Both the position numbers and the translations under genes were made by a program. A stretch of 12,032 nucleotides of DNA from an uncultured Clostridia bacterium (GTDB lineage: Bacteria; Bacillota; Clostridia; RGIG6154), in contig CAKSHV010000014.1 of assembly GCA_934457515.1 (NCBI GenBank), forward strand, positions 1-12,032. The letters are read 5' to 3'. Positions 1 to 6,125 of the stretch are shown in pieces (positions within the stretch are counted from its first letter, which is position 1; each line of letters begins with the position of its first letter). The notes below the pieces were generated by a model, which saw nothing but the letters and a program-made list of their open reading frames with translations, had not been told where the DNA came from and made no database searches.

Positions 1-1
1 G

Positions 2-187
2 TTCGGAGCAGGTCGCCGCGAAGTGTTCCCGACCGACACGTGGATTAAGAAAACAGTGTCACAAATATACAAAATTGAATCCACAACGGCACAGGCGGTG
101 AACACATGGGCAAAAAATCGGTTTGGTGAACACGCGGGGTATGCACAGCAGTATTTGTTTTATGCGGCGCGGGAAAAAATAATTTGA
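2..187 (+). CDS. DNA glycosylase of the OGG/AlkA (HhH-GPD) family, C-terminal fragment
   Basis: This is the last 61 residues of a gene that starts outside the window. It begins FGAGRREVFPTDTW and ends with a QQYLFYAAR-type segment before TGA. In the HhH-GPD family a glycine-rich strand is followed by the catalytic aspartate in a (V/F)P-x-D motif, which fits Asp12 of this fragment. The tail 'GEHAGYAQQYLFYAAR' resembles the closing helix of 8-oxoguanine glycosylases and DNA-3-methyladenine glycosylase II. Such enzymes excise oxidised or alkylated bases and start base excision repair. The helix-hairpin-helix and any catalytic lysine lie upstream and cannot be seen, so 8-oxoG lyase and AlkA-type monofunctional activity cannot be told apart. 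No terminator follows; the next promoter starts 10 bases after the stop. Confidence 0.8.
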   Translation, partial: FGAGRREVFPTDTWIKKTVSQIYKIESTTAQAVNTWAKNRFGEHAGYAQQYLFYAAREKII

Positions 188-196
188 GAAAACCTA

Positions 197-225
197 TTGA
201 CAAACAAATAAATATCCTGTATAAT
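197..225 (+). promoter_or_regulatory. Consensus sigma-A promoter of the alpha-galactosidase gene
   Basis: TTGACA (197-202) and TATAAT (220-225) are separated by exactly 17 bases, a perfect match to the housekeeping promoter consensus. Transcription should start near 232, giving a leader of about 26 bases. No catabolite-control (cre-like) palindrome was seen around it. Confidence 0.92.
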
Positions 226-244
226 AATCACAAAATTGCATGTT

Positions 245-249
245 GGGAG
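245..249 (+). promoter_or_regulatory. Ribosome binding site fixing the alpha-galactosidase start
   Basis: GGGAG lies 8 bases before the ATG at 258. The earlier in-frame ATG at 240 has no such site and would sit only about 8 bases from the predicted transcript start, so the start at 258 is preferred. Confidence 0.8.
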
Positions 250-257
250 TGGATGAA

Positions 258-1409
258 ATGTTAGCACAAAGACCGCCCATGGGGTGGAATTCCTGGAACA
301 CGTTTGCAACGGATATCAACGAGCAGTTGATTCGCGAAATGGCAGACGCAATGGTGGATTTGGGATATAAAGACGCAGGCTATGAATATCTGGTTATTGA
401 CGATTGCTGGGCGGAAAAGCAGAGAAACGAAGAGGGAAAGCTGGTTCCCGACAAGACAAAGTTTCCGAACGGCATGAAAGCGCTGAGCGATTACGTACAC
501 AGCAAGGGTTTAAAATTTGGCATGTATTCCTGTGCAGGGCTTCGCACCTGTGCGGATTATCCTTCAAGCTACGGTCATGAGTTTGTGGATGCGAAAACCT
601 TTGCCGAGTGGGGCGTTGACTTTTTAAAATACGATTTTTGTTATTTCCCCAAGACCGGCAACTGCAAGCAGGCATATGAAACCATGAGCCTTGCGTTAAA
701 GCACTCGGGCAGAGAAATTCTGTTTTCGGCGTGCAACTGGGGCGTGGAGGAGCCGTGGAAGTGGATGCGTTCCGTCGGCGTTCATATGTACCGTTCGACC
801 GGAGATATTGCAGATAATTTTGAGTCGTTTTCCAAAATCGGCGCCAGCCAGATTAAAAATCTTTGCTGCTCCGCACCCGGCTGTTTTAACGACCCCGATA
901 TGTTAATTGTCGGCATGTACGGCAAGGGTCATGTTGGTTTGGGCGGCTGCACAGACGAGGAATATAAGGCGCATTTTGCAATGTGGTGCCTGTTCGGCGT
1001 TCCGCTGATGATGGGCGGCGACATTCGCAATGTAAACGAGTTCAGCAAGAATTTAATGCAGAACAAAGAGTTAATTGCCATTAATCAGGACGAGGACGGC
1101 CGTCCGCCTCTTTGTGTTTCGGACATGACGCAGGAAAGAGAATATCCGACGTCCGAATCAGTGTTCGCCTTTATCAAGCACTTGTCAAACGGCGAGTATG
1201 TTTTGGCGTTCTTTAATTTCGACGACACGGAAAGAATTATTTCGCTTGCGTTTCACGATGTGGGTCTGCCGTACTACAGCGGCTGCGGTTTTGACATGAC
1301 CGATGTGTTCACCGGCGAGAATATTGGCGTTCAGGTGGACATGTACAACGTGGTTGTTCCGGCACACGGCTGCAATATGTACCGCGCAAAGGTGGTTGAC
1401 CGCGCATAA
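258..1409 (+). CDS. GH27 alpha-galactosidase (melibiase-type), cytoplasmic
   Basis: A 383-residue glycoside hydrolase family 27 enzyme, expected to release terminal alpha-linked galactose from melibiose- or raffinose-type sugars. The N-terminus MLAQRPPMGWNSWNTF is the family hallmark and is followed by IDDCW (about residues 47-51). The nucleophile is Asp126 in LKYDFCY and the acid/base is Asp183 in YRSTGDI, placed by comparison with Asp170 and Asp231 of human GLA. CNWG (about 159-162) sits at the substrate-recognition loop. The (beta/alpha)8 barrel runs to about residue 280 and a beta-sandwich domain fills the rest. There is no signal peptide, so the substrate must be imported first. The start at 258 is chosen for its ribosome binding site. 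The stop TAA overlaps the next start (TAATG), so the two genes are probably translationally coupled. GH27 also contains alpha-N-acetylgalactosaminidases and beta-L-arabinopyranosidases, so substrate is likely rather than proven. Confidence 0.93.
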   Translation: MLAQRPPMGWNSWNTFATDINEQLIREMADAMVDLGYKDAGYEYLVIDDCWAEKQRNEEGKLVPDKTKFPNGMKALSDYVHSKGLKFGMYSCAGLRTCADYPSSYGHEFVDAKTFAEWGVDFLKYDFCYFPKTGNCKQAYETMSLALKHSGREILFSACNWGVEEPWKWMRSVGVHMYRSTGDIADNFESFSKIGASQIKNLCCSAPGCFNDPDMLIVGMYGKGHVGLGGCTDEEYKAHFAMWCLFGVPLMMGGDIRNVNEFSKNLMQNKELIAINQDEDGRPPLCVSDMTQEREYPTSESVFAFIKHLSNGEYVLAFFNFDDTERIISLAFHDVGLPYYSGCGFDMTDVFTGENIGVQVDMYNVVVPAHGCNMYRAKVVDRA

Positions 1410-1606
1410 TGGGTGAGTTTTGCTACCAATGCGGAAAAGGTCCCCTTTCGTTTAACGAAATCGGGCTGCACAAAAAACTTGTAAACCGCGGTGCGGAGAA
1501 ATTTCTTTGCATGGATTGTCTGGGCAAGGAATTTAAAGTCAGCCGCGAGCTGCTGCTGCAAAAAATCGAAGATTTTAAGCAGATGGGTTGTTTATTGTTT
1601 AGATAA
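1409..1606 (+). CDS. Small CxxC...CxxC putative zinc-binding protein
   Basis: A 65-residue protein of unknown function. Cys5-x2-Cys8 near the N-terminus and Cys34-x2-Cys37 (LCMDCLG) form a plausible four-cysteine zinc site. The C-terminal third, from about residue 44, looks like a helix (VSRELLLQKIEDFKQ) and ends GCLLF with a fifth cysteine, Cys61. Its ATG shares one base with the alpha-galactosidase stop (TAATG), and the GGAAAAGG-like stretch comes after the start, so it likely depends on coupling to the upstream gene. It is the last gene before a hairpin terminator. I recall similar short CxxC proteins in Clostridia genomes but cannot name a family. Zinc binding is inferred from cysteine spacing only; an adaptor or regulatory role is possible but unsupported. 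Confidence 0.8.
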   Translation: MGEFCYQCGKGPLSFNEIGLHKKLVNRGAEKFLCMDCLGKEFKVSRELLLQKIEDFKQMGCLLFR

Positions 1607-1614
1607 TAAAAGAG

Positions 1615-1646
1615 AGGCGTGCCGACTTTATCGGCACGCCTTAATT
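1615..1646 (+). terminator. Hairpin terminator after the alpha-galactosidase/CxxC pair
   Basis: AGGCGTGCCGA (1615-1625) pairs perfectly over 11 bases with TCGGCACGCCT (1631-1641) around a CTTTA loop. The following TTAATT is a weak U-tract, so termination may be partial. Confidence 0.75.
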
Positions 1647-1749
1647 GGTAAAAGACTATGTTTACAGCATAGATAGTAAAGGGAGTTTGATGGAATTTCC
1701 CTCAAAATTAAAATATGCTAAAATTGGAATAAGGGGTTTTGCCCTGAAA

Positions 1750-1768
1750 GTGCCAGCTTTGCCGGCAC
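1750..1768 (-). terminator. Probable hairpin terminator of the small Cys-rich membrane protein gene
   Basis: Read on the - strand, GTGCCGGC, an AAA loop and GCTGGCAC form an 8-pair stem with one G-U pair, followed by TTTC. The hairpin starts 5 bases after the stop codon. The U-tract is short. On the + strand the same sequence forms a poorer stem, because the G-U becomes an A-C mismatch. Confidence 0.55.
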
Positions 1769-1773
1769 GCTTG

Positions 1774-2001
1774 TTATTCCAAATCGATTTCCAGGTCACA
1801 CTTCGGAATCGGGATAGACACCTTGTCCGGAATACAGCCGTTTTCGCCTTTCAGCAGGGAAAGCGAGCCTAAAAACACGTGCGCAAGCCCGAAACCGAAC
1901 AGCGTACAGCCGCATTTTTCACAATGGTTTTTAAGTGCCAGCCCGCCGAGCATAACCGCGCTGCCCGCGGCAATTGCCACACATCCGTATTTTACTTTCA
2001 T
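1774..2001 (-). CDS. Small Cys-rich membrane protein, unknown function
   Basis: A 75-residue protein I do not recognise. Two hydrophobic segments, roughly residues 5-24 (GCVAIAAGSAVMLGGLAL) and 33-51 (TLFGFGLAHVFLGSLSLL), suggest a helical hairpin in the membrane. The connecting turn carries His26, Cys27, Cys30 and Cys32 (HCEKCGC). Three further cysteines are Cys7, Cys56 and Cys68, and the tail is acidic (CDLEIDLE). The start at 2001 is supported by AAAGGATGG at 2017-2009 on the - strand, 7 bases before the ATG. A longer reading from 2082 adds a charged, non-conserved-looking extension without a ribosome site. The gene stands alone, divergent from phosphofructokinase and followed by a hairpin. 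The HCxxCxC turn could bind a metal or form disulfides; neither can be shown here. Confidence 0.7.
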   Translation of the reverse strand: MKVKYGCVAIAAGSAVMLGGLALKNHCEKCGCTLFGFGLAHVFLGSLSLLKGENGCIPDKVSIPIPKCDLEIDLE

Positions 2002-2021
2002 TTTTAAACCATCCTTTCGTT

Positions 2022-2050
2022 TTTGTCGCAAAAAGTGTGCGTTTGTCACA
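2022..2050. repeat. Imperfect 9-base direct repeat upstream of the small membrane protein gene
   Basis: TTTGTCGCA (2022-2030) and TTTGTCACA (2042-2050) differ at one base and start 20 bases apart, about two helical turns. They lie 21-49 bases upstream of the ATG at 2001 on the - strand, where an operator could sit. Two copies in AT-rich DNA may be chance. Confidence 0.35.
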
Positions 2051-2119
2051 TTTTTTGCCCTTGTTTTGATGTTCCACAACATATTTTATAAAAAATTTCA
2101 AAAAAAATACAAAAATAAC

Positions 2120-2148
2120 TTGAAATTTATTGAAAAATATTGTAAAAT
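2120..2148 (+). promoter_or_regulatory. Sigma-A promoter of the phosphofructokinase gene
   Basis: TTGAAA (2120-2125) and TAAAAT (2143-2148) have a 17-base spacer within a strongly A-rich region. Transcription would start near 2155, leaving a leader of about 26 bases that holds GGAGG at 2168-2172. Confidence 0.75.
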
Positions 2149-2180
2149 ATATAAGTACAAATTTTTTGGAGGTTTGCATT

Positions 2181-3302
2181 ATGAGTGATATTAAAAGAAT
2201 TGCAATCTTAACCGGCGGCGGCGATTGTCCCGGATTGAATCCCGTTATCCGCGCGGTTGTTAAAACAGCTATTGAAAAATACGGTCTGGAGGTTGTCGGC
2301 ATTGAGAACGGCTACCACGGCTTGTATCACAAAAGCTTTGTTCCGCTTACGCTGGACAAGGTTCAGGAAATTATCGGCGTTGGCGGCACAATTCTGCACA
2401 GCTCCAATAAAGATAATTTGTTCATTTACCCCGTTCGCGATGAGAACGATGAAATCGTGAAAGACGAAAACGGAAACATTAAATATCATGACGTGTCTGA
2501 CGTTGCGGTTCAGAACTTGAAAGACGCAGGCATTGACGCGCTGTTTATTTTAGGCGGCGACGGTACATTAACTTCGGGCCGTGACTTTGCGCGCAAGGGC
2601 GTTAAGGTTATGGGTATTCCGAAAACCATTGATAACGATTTGGCATGCACCGACTTTACGTTCGGTTTCGATACCGCAATCACGGTTGCAACCGACGGAT
2701 TGGACAGAGTGCGCACCACCGGTATGAGCCACCACAGAATCATGGTTGTTGAAATCATGGGCAGAGGCGCAGGCTGGCTGACGCTGCATTCGGGTATTGC
2801 AGGCGCGGCAGACGCGATTTTGATTCCCGAAATCCCGTATGACATTAACAAAGTTGCGGAAAAGATTAAGCAGGACAAAGCAAGAGGCAAGACATTCTCT
2901 ATCGTTGCGGTTGCCGAGGGTGCAAAATCCATTGACGGCAAACAGGTTATTTTAAAGGTTCGCGAGGACAGCCCGGACCCGATTCGCTTAGGCGGCGTCG
3001 GCGCGGTTGTTGCAGACGAGCTGGAAAAATTGGTTGGCTCGGAAGCGCGCGCAACGGTTTTGGGTCATATTCAGCGCGGCGGTTCGCCGACAGCCCACGA
3101 CAGAGTTTTGTCCACAAGATACGGTTATGCGGCTGTTGAATATGCAATGCAGGGCTTGTTCGGCAACATGGTTGTGCTGCAGGGCAATGAAATTAAATAT
3201 GTATCTTTGGAAGACGTTATCGGTCAGAAAACCAAAAACGTTGACCCGAACGGCGAATTGGTTACCGTTGCAAAGGCAATGGGCGTTTCGTTCGGCGATT
3301 GA
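2181..3302 (+). CDS. pfkA: 6-phosphofructokinase, mixed donor-site signature
   Basis: A 373-residue PfkA-family enzyme that phosphorylates fructose 6-phosphate to the 1,6-bisphosphate, the committed step of glycolysis. TGGGDCPGLN (11-20) is the N-terminal nucleotide/phosphate loop, GGDGT (125-129) the donor loop, PKTIDND (147-153) the catalytic loop with Asp151 as base, MGRGAG (193-198) part of the fructose 6-phosphate site, and HIQRGGSPTAHDR a conserved C-terminal stretch. The start at 2181 follows GGAGG by 8 bases; the in-frame ATG at 2130 lies upstream of the predicted transcript start. The donor site pairs Gly128 (as in ATP-dependent enzymes, E. coli Gly104) with Lys148 (as in PPi-dependent enzymes, E. 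coli position 124). Enzymes of this mixed group include ATP users such as the trypanosome PFK, so ATP is more likely but the donor is not settled by sequence. Confidence 0.95.
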   Translation: MSDIKRIAILTGGGDCPGLNPVIRAVVKTAIEKYGLEVVGIENGYHGLYHKSFVPLTLDKVQEIIGVGGTILHSSNKDNLFIYPVRDENDEIVKDENGNIKYHDVSDVAVQNLKDAGIDALFILGGDGTLTSGRDFARKGVKVMGIPKTIDNDLACTDFTFGFDTAITVATDGLDRVRTTGMSHHRIMVVEIMGRGAGWLTLHSGIAGAADAILIPEIPYDINKVAEKIKQDKARGKTFSIVAVAEGAKSIDGKQVILKVREDSPDPIRLGGVGAVVADELEKLVGSEARATVLGHIQRGGSPTAHDRVLSTRYGYAAVEYAMQGLFGNMVVLQGNEIKYVSLEDVIGQKTKNVDPNGELVTVAKAMGVSFGD

Positions 3303-3315
3303 TTTTAATGAAAGG

Positions 3316-3352
3316 AAAAGCGGGAAAGCCATGGGGCATGTCCCGCTTTTTT
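3316..3352 (+). terminator. Intrinsic terminator after phosphofructokinase
   Basis: AAAAGCGGGA (3316-3325) pairs with TCCCGCTTTT (3341-3350), and the run of six T ends at 3352. The loop has a small inner GCC/GGC pairing. The hairpin lies 13 bases after the pfk stop and 21 bases before the next ATG. Confidence 0.85.
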
Positions 3353-3373
3353 AACAGAAAGAGGTATTTTAAA

Positions 3374-4174
3374 ATGAATATAAGGGATTTTGAGATTATC
3401 GATTTTCACACGCATCCGTTTTTGGAGAGCGGTACAAACATTTGTTCGCACAAGGAATACTGCAATATGAGCGCGGATTCGACCGTAGCGACCATGAAAG
3501 AGCTTGGCGTTTCCAAAATCTGCGGCTCGGTGATTGCGTTTGACGGGCGTGTGACAAAGGAAAACGTTTGGGAATGTTTAAAAGACCACAATCAAGAGGC
3601 ACTTAAGCTTCGCGAAAAGTATGGCGATTTTTATATACCCGGGATTCATGTGCACCCGCATTTTGTGAAAGAATCGTGCGAAGAAATGGAAAAAATGAAA
3701 AAACTGGGCATAAACCTGGTAGGCGAGCTGATTCCCTATGCGCACTTCTGGACGGACTATTCCTGCAAGGAATTTTCGGAGATTTTAGATGTTGCGGAAA
3801 GCTTAAACATGGTGGTTAGCTTTCATTCCATGCCAAATGAGGACGAGATGGACAAAATGGTGCGCGAACACAAAAATGTGGTTTTCGTTGCGGCGCATCC
3901 TGGCGAATACGGCGAGTTTATGCGGCATGTGGAGCGCATGAAATTAAGCGAAAATTATTACTTAGACGTTTCAGGTTACGGCATTTTCCGCCACGGTATG
4001 CTGCGGCACGCGATTGACGCGTTCGGTGCCGAGCGGATTTTATACGGTTCGGATTATCCCACCTGCAACCCTGCCATGTATATCGGCGGCGTGCTTTTAG
4101 ACAGTTTGATTTCGGACAGCGAAAAAGAGTTAATTTTTGCAAAGAATGCGAAACGATTACTGGGGTTAAAATAA
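3374..4174 (+). CDS. Amidohydrolase-family (Amidohydro_2-type) metal-dependent hydrolase
   Basis: A 266-residue TIM-barrel hydrolase. The metal-site pattern is visible: His12-x-His14 (DFHTHP) on strand 1, GIHVHPHF (90-97), His151 (SFHSMP), His175 (AAHPGE) and Asp227 (YGSDYP). This order matches the amidohydrolase-related family, which hydrolyses or decarboxylates small acids and lactones using one divalent metal. The substrate cannot be read from the sequence, and no conventional barrel-strand lysine ligand is evident. There is no signal peptide. The start at 3374 is chosen because AAAGAGG (3358-3364) lies 9 bases before it; an in-frame ATG at 3299 would overlap the pfk gene and read through its terminator hairpin. 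No separate promoter is visible in the 71-base gap, so expression may come from read-through of the terminator or a promoter inside pfk. The gene ends at a strong terminator. Confidence 0.85.
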   Translation: MNIRDFEIIDFHTHPFLESGTNICSHKEYCNMSADSTVATMKELGVSKICGSVIAFDGRVTKENVWECLKDHNQEALKLREKYGDFYIPGIHVHPHFVKESCEEMEKMKKLGINLVGELIPYAHFWTDYSCKEFSEILDVAESLNMVVSFHSMPNEDEMDKMVREHKNVVFVAAHPGEYGEFMRHVERMKLSENYYLDVSGYGIFRHGMLRHAIDAFGAERILYGSDYPTCNPAMYIGGVLLDSLISDSEKELIFAKNAKRLLGLK

Positions 4175-4205
4175 AAAAACGAGGCGTGAAAACGCCTCGT
4201 TTTTT
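4175..4205. terminator. Bidirectional intrinsic terminator between convergent genes
   Basis: AAAAACGAGGCGT (4175-4187) and ACGCCTCGTTTTT (4192-4204) pair perfectly over 13 bases around a GAAA tetraloop. The + strand gives a run of six T (4200-4205) and the - strand a run of seven (complement of 4173-4179). It can stop both the amidohydrolase and the flavodiiron transcripts. Confidence 0.93.
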
Positions 4206-4227
4206 AAACGTTTTAAGGGGAAATATA

Positions 4228-4253
4228 AGGGGGCAACAGCAACGTCGCCCCCT
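4228..4253 (-). terminator. Hairpin just after the flavodiiron gene
   Basis: On the - strand AGGGGGCGAC pairs with GTTGCCCCCT (10 pairs, one G-U) around a GTTGCT loop, followed by the T-rich TATATTT. It lies 15 bases after the stop and is probably the first of two stacked terminators for the - strand operon. Confidence 0.7.
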
Positions 4254-4268
4254 CGATTACATGAAAAA

Positions 4269-5420
4269 TTATAAAAGCGCATCGGCAAGGGCATTGATCT
4301 GTGCCTTGCTTTCGTCATTTAATGCAGATTTAATGTGTACCGATTCGTCTAAAAGGGTTAAATTCTTGGAATTTTCCAGTAATTTTCGCATAACTTTTTC
4401 GGCGGTCAGTGCCCAGGAACCGTTTTCGATAAAGCCAACCGTGCGGTTTTGATAATTCCGCTCGGTTAAATGCTCGATAAAGGTGCGCATGAACGGAAAA
4501 ATGTCTGCATTGTATGTAGTGGTGGCAAGCACCAGCTTATTATAGCGGAATGCGTCTTCCACAGCCTCTGCCATATCATCCCGTGCAAGATCGGTCAAAA
4601 CCACCTTTTTTGCGCCTTTTTCTTTCAAAGTATCGCAAAGCAATTCGGCGGCCTGTTTTGTGTTGCCGTAAACCGAAGTGTAAGCAATAACAATTCCGTC
4701 CGATTCTGCGGCATAGGACGACCAGGTGTTGTAAAGGTCAATATAATAAGAAAGATTTTCAGTCAAAACAGGGCCGTGCAGCGGGCAGATGATTTGAATA
4801 TCAAGCGCGGCAGCCTTTTTTAAAAGTGCCTGCACCTGTGCACCGTATTTGCCCACAATGCCGAAATAATAGCGGCGTGCCTCGCATGCCCAGTCCTCGT
4901 CTGCGTCAAGAGCGCCGAATTTGCCGAATCCGTCTGCCGAAAACAGAATTTTGTCTTTTGCGTCATAGGTTACCATAACTTCGGGCCAGTGCACCATGGG
5001 CGCGGTTACAAAGGTTAAGGTGTGGGTGCCGAGAGTTAACGTATCGCCCTCTTTTACCACCATGCGGCGGGACTCAAAATCCGTGCCGAAAAATTGCTGC
5101 ATCATGGTAAATGCTTTGGCGGTTGCAACGATGGTTGCGTTCGGATAGGCATTTGCAAAGTTTAGAATGTTTGCCGAATGGTCCGGCTCCATGTGCTGCA
5201 CGATTAAATAGTCAATTTCCTTGCCGTCTGCCGCTTTTTTAATGTTTTCGAGCCATTCTGTGCCGAAATGGGTATCAACCGAGTCGAAAACTGCATTTTT
5301 TTCATCTAAAATCAGATAAGAATTATATGCCATGCCGTTCGGAACGGTGTATTGTCCTTCAAATAAATCGATTTTGCGGTCATTTACGCCGACATAGCGC
5401 ACATCTTTTGTTATGATCAT
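4269..5420 (-). CDS. A-type flavodiiron protein (O2 and/or NO reductase)
   Basis: A 383-residue two-domain enzyme that reduces O2 to water and/or NO to N2O, protecting anaerobes. The N-terminal metallo-beta-lactamase-like domain (about 1-240) carries the diiron ligands His76-x-Glu78-x-Asp80 (HMEPDH), His144, Asp163 (SADGF) and His215 (PLHGP), all present in the usual order. The flavodoxin domain (about 243-383) has the FMN phosphate loop YTSVYGNTKQAA (247-258) and the later GSWALTAEKVM segment. There is no C-terminal rubredoxin or reductase domain, so electrons must come from a separate rubredoxin or reductase not seen here. AAGGAG lies 8 bases before the ATG. It is the last gene of the - strand cluster, 24 bases after the CPBP gene. 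O2 versus NO preference cannot be told from sequence. Confidence 0.95.
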   Translation of the reverse strand: MIITKDVRYVGVNDRKIDLFEGQYTVPNGMAYNSYLILDEKNAVFDSVDTHFGTEWLENIKKAADGKEIDYLIVQHMEPDHSANILNFANAYPNATIVATAKAFTMMQQFFGTDFESRRMVVKEGDTLTLGTHTLTFVTAPMVHWPEVMVTYDAKDKILFSADGFGKFGALDADEDWACEARRYYFGIVGKYGAQVQALLKKAAALDIQIICPLHGPVLTENLSYYIDLYNTWSSYAAESDGIVIAYTSVYGNTKQAAELLCDTLKEKGAKKVVLTDLARDDMAEAVEDAFRYNKLVLATTTYNADIFPFMRTFIEHLTERNYQNRTVGFIENGSWALTAEKVMRKLLENSKNLTLLDESVHIKSALNDESKAQINALADALL

Positions 5421-5444
5421 GTTTTTTGCTCCTTTTTCTTATTT

Positions 5445-6119
5445 TTATATGTTAAACAATATAAATCCGATGGTATTGATTGCAAAATTAGCAAACATGT
5501 GCATAAAATACGAATTATATATTGTTTTACTTTTTTCGTCAACATAGTTTAAAAACAGCCCTGTTCCAAACAGAACCAAAAGAATCATACAAAGCAAAAG
5601 CGGCGAAAACCAACCGATTGTCATTGCCGCATGGTACAGTGAGAACATGGCGGCGCTGAACAAAAAGGCAAATTTTCTGCCCGTTTTGGCTTTTAAGCAC
5701 AAAAAGGAAAATCCGCGGAAGAAAAATTCTTCCAGAAACGAATTTACAACGGCAATGTAAAGCGAAACATAAATAAAGTTTCCGGCGTGAACGCCCAAAT
5801 TGCTGCCGAGCGATTTTGTGATGCCGGACAGGTCAAACAGCGGCGAAAACGCAAAATATGCGCTAAGAATTGCACAAAACAGACCCAAGCCGATTGCAAA
5901 CGAAATCCATATTCCCTTTTTTCGGAACGCAAAAAGGCTTTTTAAGGAAACGTCTTGATTCCATGCGCTGTACAGGAGCGGAACAAGCACAAACAGCAGC
6001 CATTTTACGGCGGATTTTACCGCATATGTAGGCTGTAAAATTGCATCGACCGCCGCCATGGCGACGCATGCAAGGGTTATTAAAACAACCGGCAGCGCCT
6101 TTTGCCGAAACGTGTTCAT
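5445..6119 (-). CDS. CPBP-family (Abi/CAAX protease-like) integral membrane protein
   Basis: A 224-residue protein with about six to seven hydrophobic segments. All three CPBP motifs are present: EEFFFR (Glu130, Glu131, Arg135), FSLYH (Phe159, His163) and HMFAN (His207, Asn211). Family members are glutamate-type intramembrane proteases, with roles from prenyl-protein processing to bacteriocin immunity; which applies here is unknown. The gene follows a 39-residue TM microprotein by only 6 bases and precedes the flavodiiron gene by 24 bases. The start at 6119 is the only plausible one: an in-frame TAA precedes it by two codons and the next ATG is codon 21, inside the first hydrophobic segment. 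Its ribosome site is oddly close, so translation may depend on coupling to the microprotein. There is no bacteriocin precursor or two-component system nearby. Confidence 0.9.
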   Translation of the reverse strand: MNTFRQKALPVVLITLACVAMAAVDAILQPTYAVKSAVKWLLFVLVPLLYSAWNQDVSLKSLFAFRKKGIWISFAIGLGLFCAILSAYFAFSPLFDLSGITKSLGSNLGVHAGNFIYVSLYIAVVNSFLEEFFFRGFSFLCLKAKTGRKFAFLFSAAMFSLYHAAMTIGWFSPLLLCMILLVLFGTGLFLNYVDEKSKTIYNSYFMHMFANFAINTIGFILFNI

Positions 6120-6125
6120 CCTTTC
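6120..6125 (-). promoter_or_regulatory. Unusual ribosome binding site abutting the CPBP start
   Basis: On the - strand the order is microprotein stop TAA, GAAAGG, ATG. The SD-like bases touch the ATG, whereas 6-9 bases is usual. This fits termination-reinitiation from the preceding gene better than independent initiation. Confidence 0.45.

Noticed and set aside
240..257. Six extra N-terminal codons for the alpha-galactosidase from the ATG at 240
   Set aside because: No ribosome site, only about 8 bases from the predicted transcript start, and the family pattern begins just after the ATG at 258, which has GGGAG at good spacing.
1645..1872. Open frame of 75 codons on the + strand after the CxxC gene
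   Set aside because: No ribosome site, crosses a terminator hairpin and runs antisense into the - strand membrane protein gene.
2002..2082. Longer start of the small Cys-rich membrane protein at 2082
   Set aside because: No ribosome site before it, and AAAGGATGG clearly serves the ATG at 2001.
2130..2180. Upstream in-frame extension of phosphofructokinase
   Set aside because: It lies across the -10 box and upstream of the GGAGG that fits the ATG at 2181; the extension does not look like the family.
2510..2941. 143-codon open frame on the - strand inside phosphofructokinase
   Set aside because: It overlaps the most conserved catalytic part of pfk and has no ribosome site or family resemblance.
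3299..3373. N-terminal extension of the amidohydrolase from an ATG at 3299
   Set aside because: It reads through the pfk terminator hairpin and overlaps pfk; AAAGAGG fits the ATG at 3374 and the metal-binding HxH follows at the usual distance.
5445..6119. Bacteriocin immunity role for the CPBP protein
   Set aside because: No double-glycine leader peptide, transporter or regulator is nearby; the 39-residue neighbour starts with a TM segment rather than a leader.
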